NCBI GenBank assembly: GCA_013041785.1
Contig: JABDRK010000177.1
Span: 1-10,030 of the forward strand
Source of the DNA: Eudoraea sp.
GTDB lineage: Bacteria > Bacteroidota > Bacteroidia > Flavobacteriales > Flavobacteriaceae
Length of the DNA: 10,030 bases
Direction: 5' to 3'
Part shown: positions 6,647 through 10,030 of the stretch, one piece after another
How the letters are laid out: the number at the start of each line of letters is the position of its first letter
How positions within the stretch are numbered: position 1 is the first letter of the stretch
Notes under the pieces: generated by a model
The model's database searches: none
What the model was told of the DNA's origin: nothing
What the model saw: only the letters and a program-made list of their open reading frames with translations
Made by a program: the position numbers and the translations under genes

Positions 6647-7690
6647 ATGTCGGTTAAAAAGAGAGACATAAGGGCGTTAAGCAAGGAAGAAATCCGGGAG
6701 TTTTTCCTGGATCTGGGGGAGCAGGCCTTTCGTGGCAACCAGGTCTACGAATGGCTATGGCAGAAATCAGCCCATCGTTTTGAGGAAATGACCAATATTT
6801 CCAAGGAAACGCGACAATTACTTTCCGAACATTTTATAATCAATCACGTTGCTGTGGACCAGCTCCAGCGCAGTAGCGATGGTACGATTAAAAATGCAAT
6901 CCGCTTACATGATGATCTGCTGGTGGAATCGGTATTGATACCCACAGATACACGTTCCACCGCCTGTGTTTCTAGTCAGGTAGGCTGCAGCCTGGATTGT
7001 AAGTTCTGCGCCACGGCCCGGTTAAAACGCATGCGTAACCTTAATCCGGATGAGATCTATGATCAGGTGGTGGCAATTGATCGGCAGAGTCGATTGTATT
7101 ATGACCGTCCGTTGAGCAACATCGTGTTCATGGGCATGGGCGAACCCTTAATGAACTACAGGAATGTGCTAAAAGCTATAGAGAAGATCACATCTCCGGA
7201 AGGTTTGGGGATGTCCCCCAAACGTATTACCGTATCTACCTCAGGAGTTCCCAAAATCATAAAAAAAATGGCTGATGAGGGGGTGAAATTCAACCTGGCC
7301 GTTTCCCTGCATTCGGCTATTGATCAAAAACGGACGGAGATAATGCCCTTTAATGCCAAAATGCCACTTGCAGCATTGCGGGAAGCCCTACAGTACTGGT
7401 ATAGTAAAACCAGGAACAGGATAACTTATGAATATGTGGTTTGGGAAGGAATCAATGACAAAACCGAAGATATTGAGGCCCTGATTCGTTTTTGCCGGTT
7501 CGCCCCATCCAAGGTTAACCTGATAGAATATAATCCTATTGACGAGGGAGATTTTCGCCAGGCCCCCATAGCCGCTATAGACCGGTATAAGGAGGCCCTT
7601 GAAAAAGCGGGAATTATAGTAACCATAAGGAGATCTCGGGGACAGGATATTGATGCTGCCTGCGGACAATTGGCCAACAAATCCAATTAG
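6647..7690 (+). CDS. rlmN: Dual-specificity rRNA/tRNA adenine-C2 methyltransferase RlmN
   Basis: 347 residues from ATG 6647. This radical-SAM enzyme methylates C2 of A2503 in 23S rRNA and of A37 in some tRNAs. The cluster motif CxxxCxxC is C114, C118 and C121 (GCSLDCKFC). C107 lies seven residues ahead, matching E. coli C118. C339 in AACGQL matches C355, the Cys that carries the methyl group. MGMGEP is also present. The frame can be extended to a TTG at 6617, but that codon lies inside the terminator stem and the added residues do not look like the family. MSVKKRDIRALSKEE is the expected N-terminus. AGGAGG (6640-6645) ends one base before the ATG, too close for normal Shine-Dalgarno use. No clear promoter lies between the hairpin and the start, so expression may depend on read-through from queA. 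Confidence 0.96.
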   Translation: MSVKKRDIRALSKEEIREFFLDLGEQAFRGNQVYEWLWQKSAHRFEEMTNISKETRQLLSEHFIINHVAVDQLQRSSDGTIKNAIRLHDDLLVESVLIPTDTRSTACVSSQVGCSLDCKFCATARLKRMRNLNPDEIYDQVVAIDRQSRLYYDRPLSNIVFMGMGEPLMNYRNVLKAIEKITSPEGLGMSPKRITVSTSGVPKIIKKMADEGVKFNLAVSLHSAIDQKRTEIMPFNAKMPLAALREALQYWYSKTRNRITYEYVVWEGINDKTEDIEALIRFCRFAPSKVNLIEYNPIDEGDFRQAPIAAIDRYKEALEKAGIIVTIRRSRGQDIDAACGQLANKSN

Positions 7691-7760
7691 TTAAATTGGG
7701 AGAGGCCAAGGGTATTTTACCTAATTTTACCCAACTAATCAAAATCGCTTACCGCCAGGC
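7691..7760 (+). other. rlmN to polyprenyl synthase gap with nested inverted repeats
   Basis: The gap holds GGGTA (7710-7714) paired with TACCC (7728-7732). An outer pair, ATTAGTT (7686-7692, overlapping the rlmN stop) with AACTAAT (7733-7739), adjoins it on the right side. CCAATT/AATTGG (7683-7688 and 7694-7699) is an alternative left hairpin. There is no U-tract, so it does not look like a terminator. It could be leader structure or chance in AT-rich DNA. Confidence 0.3.
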
Positions 7761-8738
7761 GTGAAGATCGTAGCACAAATAAAGGAGCCTGTATTACAGG
7801 AGATGGAACTTTTCGAACAGAAGTTCTTCGAATCCATGTCCTCTAAGGTAGCCCTGCTTAATCGAATTACCTATTACATTGTAAATCGAAAGGGGAAACA
7901 GATGCGCCCCATGTTTGTCTTTCTCAGTGCCAAAATGCTGAATGATGGGGAAGTTAACGATCGCACCTATCGCGGTGCTTCAGTGATTGAACTAATACAT
8001 ACGGCTTCACTGGTTCACGACGATGTGGTGGACGACAGCAACAAACGCCGCGGTTTTTTCTCCATAAATGCCCTTTGGAAAAACAAGATCGCCGTGCTCG
8101 TGGGAGACTATCTGCTGTCCAAGGGAATGTTGCTCTCAGTGGAAAGCGGGGATTACGATCTGCTTAAAATTATTTCAGTTGCCATAAGGGAAATCAGTGA
8201 GGGGGAATTGCTGCAAATTGAAAAGGCCCGCAGGCTTGATATCACGGAGGACGTATATTACGAAATCATTCGGCAGAAAACGGCCACGCTCATTGCGGCC
8301 TGTTGTGCGCTGGGGGCAGCATCAGTAAAACCTGACTCCCTTGATGTGGAAAACTTCCGGAAGTTTGGCGAACTCTGCGGCATGGCCTTTCAAATCAAAG
8401 ATGATCTTTTTGATTACGGGGAAGAACGTATCGGAAAACCAACAGGGATCGATATTAAAGAGCAAAAAATGACCCTTCCGCTTATTTATGCGCTAAATAA
8501 TTGCGAGAAACAGGAGCGAAAGTGGCTTATCAACTCTGTGAAAAACCACAACCGGGACAAAAAAAGGGTAAAGGAAGTCATTGCCCTGGTAAAGGAAAAA
8601 GGCGGACTAAAGTACGCAGAGGTGAAAATGCACGAATTTAAGGAGCAAGCTTTGGCATTGTTGGATACCTACCCCGCTTCACCCTATAAAGAGTCCTTAC
8701 GCCTGATGCTCGACTATGTGGTGGAGCGGAAAAAATAA
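7761..8738 (+). CDS. Long-chain polyprenyl diphosphate synthase, GTG start
   Basis: 325 residues, trans-isoprenyl diphosphate synthase family. These enzymes extend farnesyl or geranylgeranyl diphosphate with isopentenyl diphosphate. GKQMRP (45-50) is present, the first Asp-rich motif is DDVVD (87-91) and the second is DDLFD (214-218). The residue five before the first motif is Ala82; a small residue there leaves the elongation pocket open, so the product should be long-chain. Flavobacteriaceae typically carry menaquinone-6, so a hexaprenyl product for the quinone side chain is a reasonable inference, but chain length cannot be fixed from sequence. GTG 7761 is the only usual start between the upstream in-frame TAA (7722-7724) and the conserved region, and it gives the expected MKIVAQIK N-terminus. 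The family resembles IspB/HepT; I give no symbol because chain length is uncertain. Confidence 0.93.
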   Translation: MKIVAQIKEPVLQEMELFEQKFFESMSSKVALLNRITYYIVNRKGKQMRPMFVFLSAKMLNDGEVNDRTYRGASVIELIHTASLVHDDVVDDSNKRRGFFSINALWKNKIAVLVGDYLLSKGMLLSVESGDYDLLKIISVAIREISEGELLQIEKARRLDITEDVYYEIIRQKTATLIAACCALGAASVKPDSLDVENFRKFGELCGMAFQIKDDLFDYGEERIGKPTGIDIKEQKMTLPLIYALNNCEKQERKWLINSVKNHNRDKKRVKEVIALVKEKGGLKYAEVKMHEFKEQALALLDTYPASPYKESLRLMLDYVVERKK

Positions 8739-8744
8739 TTCCTA

Positions 8745-8752
8745 TATCTTTG
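8745..8752 (+). promoter_or_regulatory. -7 promoter element for the ECF sigma gene
   Basis: TATCTTTG is an exact TAnnTTTG match in the gap after the polyprenyl synthase gene, 91 bases before the sigma-factor ATG, predicting a leader of about 85 nt. No TTTG -33 element is evident upstream, where the coding end of the previous gene lies. Confidence 0.5.
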
Positions 8753-8770
8753 CTAATCAATTTATTAGCA
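8751..8770. repeat. 20-bp palindrome touching the -7 element of the sigma gene
   Basis: TGCTAAT (8751-8757) and ATTAGCA (8764-8770) are perfect reverse complements around CAATTT. The left arm shares two bases with the -7 element, so a dimeric regulator bound here would cover the transcription start. The palindrome is followed by TAATTTTTAATC, so a weak AT-rich terminator for the upstream gene is the alternative. Confidence 0.5.
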
Positions 8771-8843
8771 TAATTTTTAATCTTTCTTTTGGTTCAGGCA
8801 ACTTTTTCTGGACTGATCTCGTCTATCCTAATAGAGAACCAAT

Positions 8844-9416
8844 ATGAATCCTTTGAAGATCATAACACTCTATAAAAATGAAAAACTGCTGGTTAGCAGG
8901 GCGGCTTCTGGAAACAGACAAGCGCAGCGATTCATCTATGAGCATTATGCCCCTAAGATGTTAAGTGTTTGCAGGCAGTATATACGCGACCTGCAATTTG
9001 CAGAAGATGTTATGGTTCAGGGATTTGTTAAAGTATTTCGAAACCTAAAAAATTTCAGGAATGAGGGCAGTTTTGAAGGATGGATAAGACGGATCATGGT
9101 CAGGGAGGCCATAGATTTCCTGCGGAAAAAACAATTTGTGGTATTTGATGAGGAAAAGGTTGATGCGAGGTCCCGTTCAGAGGTTGATATATCTACTTCC
9201 CTGGAAACAGAAGAAATACAGGCATTGATCGATGCCTTGCCCGAAGGTTACAAAATGGTATTCGTCCTCTACGCCATAGAGGGCTATAAACATAAGGAAA
9301 TAGCTGAGGTTTTAAAGATATCTGAGAACACCTCAAAATCCCAGCTGTACAAGGCAAGGAAAGTTTTACAGGAAAAATTAGCAGCACAAAACAGAGTAGG
9401 TTATGGCACCCGATAA
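8844..9416 (+). CDS. ECF-type RNA polymerase sigma-70 factor
   Basis: 190 residues, typical of extracytoplasmic-function sigma factors, which have only regions 2 and 4. Region 2 spans about residues 28-96: FIYEHYAPKML, then AEDVMVQGFVKVF (region 2.2, core RNA polymerase contact) and GSFEGWIRRIMVREAIDFLRK (2.3/2.4, -10 recognition). Region 4 spans about 124-180, with the helix-turn-helix YKHKEIAEVLKISENTSKSQLYKAR for the -35 element. Region 3 is absent, as expected; the linker is acidic and Ser-rich. The wording of regions 2 and 4 fits a Bacteroidetes-specific group usually followed by a membrane protein gene. Here such a gene starts 14 bases before the sigma stop, so the two are co-expressed and probably form a sigma/anti-sigma pair. 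The regulon cannot be inferred from the sequence. Confidence 0.93.
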   Translation: MNPLKIITLYKNEKLLVSRAASGNRQAQRFIYEHYAPKMLSVCRQYIRDLQFAEDVMVQGFVKVFRNLKNFRNEGSFEGWIRRIMVREAIDFLRKKQFVVFDEEKVDARSRSEVDISTSLETEEIQALIDALPEGYKMVFVLYAIEGYKHKEIAEVLKISENTSKSQLYKARKVLQEKLAAQNRVGYGTR

Positions 9417-10030
9417 ATTTGAAAAATATCTAAAAGACAAGGTTCGGCAACGGGAAATTACCCCTTCCGAGGATGCCTGGAACCGGATTGCAGAACAGTT
9501 GCCCCCAGAGGAGAAAAGCAGCAGAAGACCGATTGTGTGGTATAGTATTGCCGCTAGTTTTGTTGGGATCCTGATTATCACCTTGTATTTCACTCAGACC
9601 GCTAACCAGGAATCTGTATCACCCACACCGGTGGTTATAAGTGAAGAAGATGGTACAGAAGGCCTTCCACAGTTGGTGAAACCGGCAAATGAGCTATTGG
9701 AAACAGAGCAGGGGGAAGCAGTTGCCAGTCGGCCATCCACGCAACAAAGCAGCGAGCAAATCCCTTCTGTTCAGGAGGAGAAATCGGTGTTGCCTGTGCG
9801 TGATAAGCAGCTTCAGCCTACGGTTATAGCAAGTAATGAAGAAAAGGAAAGAAAGGTTCCGGAGGAGGTTGAGGAAAAGGAGGATGTATTCCTTCAGGAG
9901 AAAATCACTGAAGTAGTGGCTGAAGTGCGACTATTGGAACTTAACAACGAGGCGCTTACTGAAGCGGAAGTGGATTCCCTGCTCAGGAAGGCGCAAAATG
10001 AACTTTTAAAGGAAAGGCTGTTCAAAACAG
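9403..10030 (+). CDS. Single-pass membrane protein, putative anti-sigma factor (3' partial)
   Basis: The frame opens at ATG 9403, inside the end of the sigma gene (14-base overlap), and stays open to the right edge, giving 209 codons without a stop. Residues 1-43 are a charged cytoplasmic segment (MAPDKFEKYLKDKV, then PSEDAWNRIAEQL). Residues 44-63 are a clear membrane helix (IVWYSIAASFVGILIITLYF). From about 66 onward the chain is strongly acidic and polar, rich in Glu, Gln, Ser and Pro, presumably periplasmic. By position and topology it should hold the sigma factor at the membrane. It lacks the HxxxCxxC zinc motif of ZAS-type anti-sigma factors, so the assignment rests on context and on recalled similar flavobacterial gene pairs. 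Codon use is like that of its neighbours. Confidence 0.8.
   Translation, partial: MAPDKFEKYLKDKVRQREITPSEDAWNRIAEQLPPEEKSSRRPIVWYSIAASFVGILIITLYFTQTANQESVSPTPVVISEEDGTEGLPQLVKPANELLETEQGEAVASRPSTQQSSEQIPSVQEEKSVLPVRDKQLQPTVIASNEEKERKVPEEVEEKEDVFLQEKITEVVAEVRLLELNNEALTEAEVDSLLRKAQNELLKERLFKT

Noticed and set aside
8822..8835. Small hairpin TCTAT/ATAGA just before the sigma-factor start
   Set aside because: A five-base AT-rich stem with a four-base loop is expected by chance in such sequence.
1..10030. Mobile element, CRISPR array, toxin-antitoxin or defence system
   Set aside because: No transposase, integrase, spaced direct repeats, terminal inverted repeats or defence-type domains were seen. 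The MazG-like protein is a single-domain pyrophosphatase coupled to dtd, not next to mazEF.

Overview
The window is a stretch of ordinary chromosomal genes from a bacterium of the Bacteroidetes, most likely a Flavobacteriaceae member (inference). The signs are: promoters of the Bacteroidetes type (-7 element TAnnTTTG, seen cleanly upstream of queA, of the ECF sigma gene and of the minus-strand gene), start codons with little or no Shine-Dalgarno sequence, a 3-deoxy-7-phosphoheptulonate synthase fused at its C-terminus to chorismate mutase, signal peptides whose mature chain would begin with Gln, and a Bacteroidetes-style ECF sigma factor followed by a membrane protein gene.

Layout, left to right. 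(1) The 3' part of the DAHP synthase/chorismate mutase gene, cut by the left edge and closed by a strong terminator at 1042-1073. (2) Two small exported-protein genes facing each other: a DUF2807-like beta-helix protein (+, 1141-1815) and a DUF4177-like secreted protein (-, 1882-2322), sharing a bidirectional terminator at 1838-1869. (3) A tight run rsgA, dtd, mazG-like (2422-4147) with overlapping stop/start codons, followed after 64 bases by aroA, which starts with TTG. (4) queA behind its own promoter, then a terminator hairpin that sits directly in front of rlmN. (5) rlmN and a GTG-started long-chain polyprenyl diphosphate synthase. (6) An ECF sigma factor gene overlapping a membrane protein gene (putative anti-sigma factor) that runs off the right edge at 9403-10030.

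Functionally, the window mixes two steps of aromatic amino acid synthesis (first step plus chorismate mutase, and EPSP synthase), four translation or RNA-quality genes (rsgA, dtd, queA, rlmN), a house-cleaning nucleotide pyrophosphatase, quinone side-chain synthesis, and a sigma/anti-sigma regulatory pair. I see no mobile element, CRISPR array, tRNA, rRNA or clear foreign segment, and no convincing undescribed system. The items most worth a second look are regulatory: an 8-bp inverted repeat filling the spacer of the queA promoter, a 20-bp palindrome touching the -7 element of the sigma gene, a terminator-like hairpin 17 nt before the rlmN start, and a nine-codon mini-ORF before the TTG start of aroA. 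The two small secreted-protein genes and the atypical anti-sigma candidate are the least characterised proteins.
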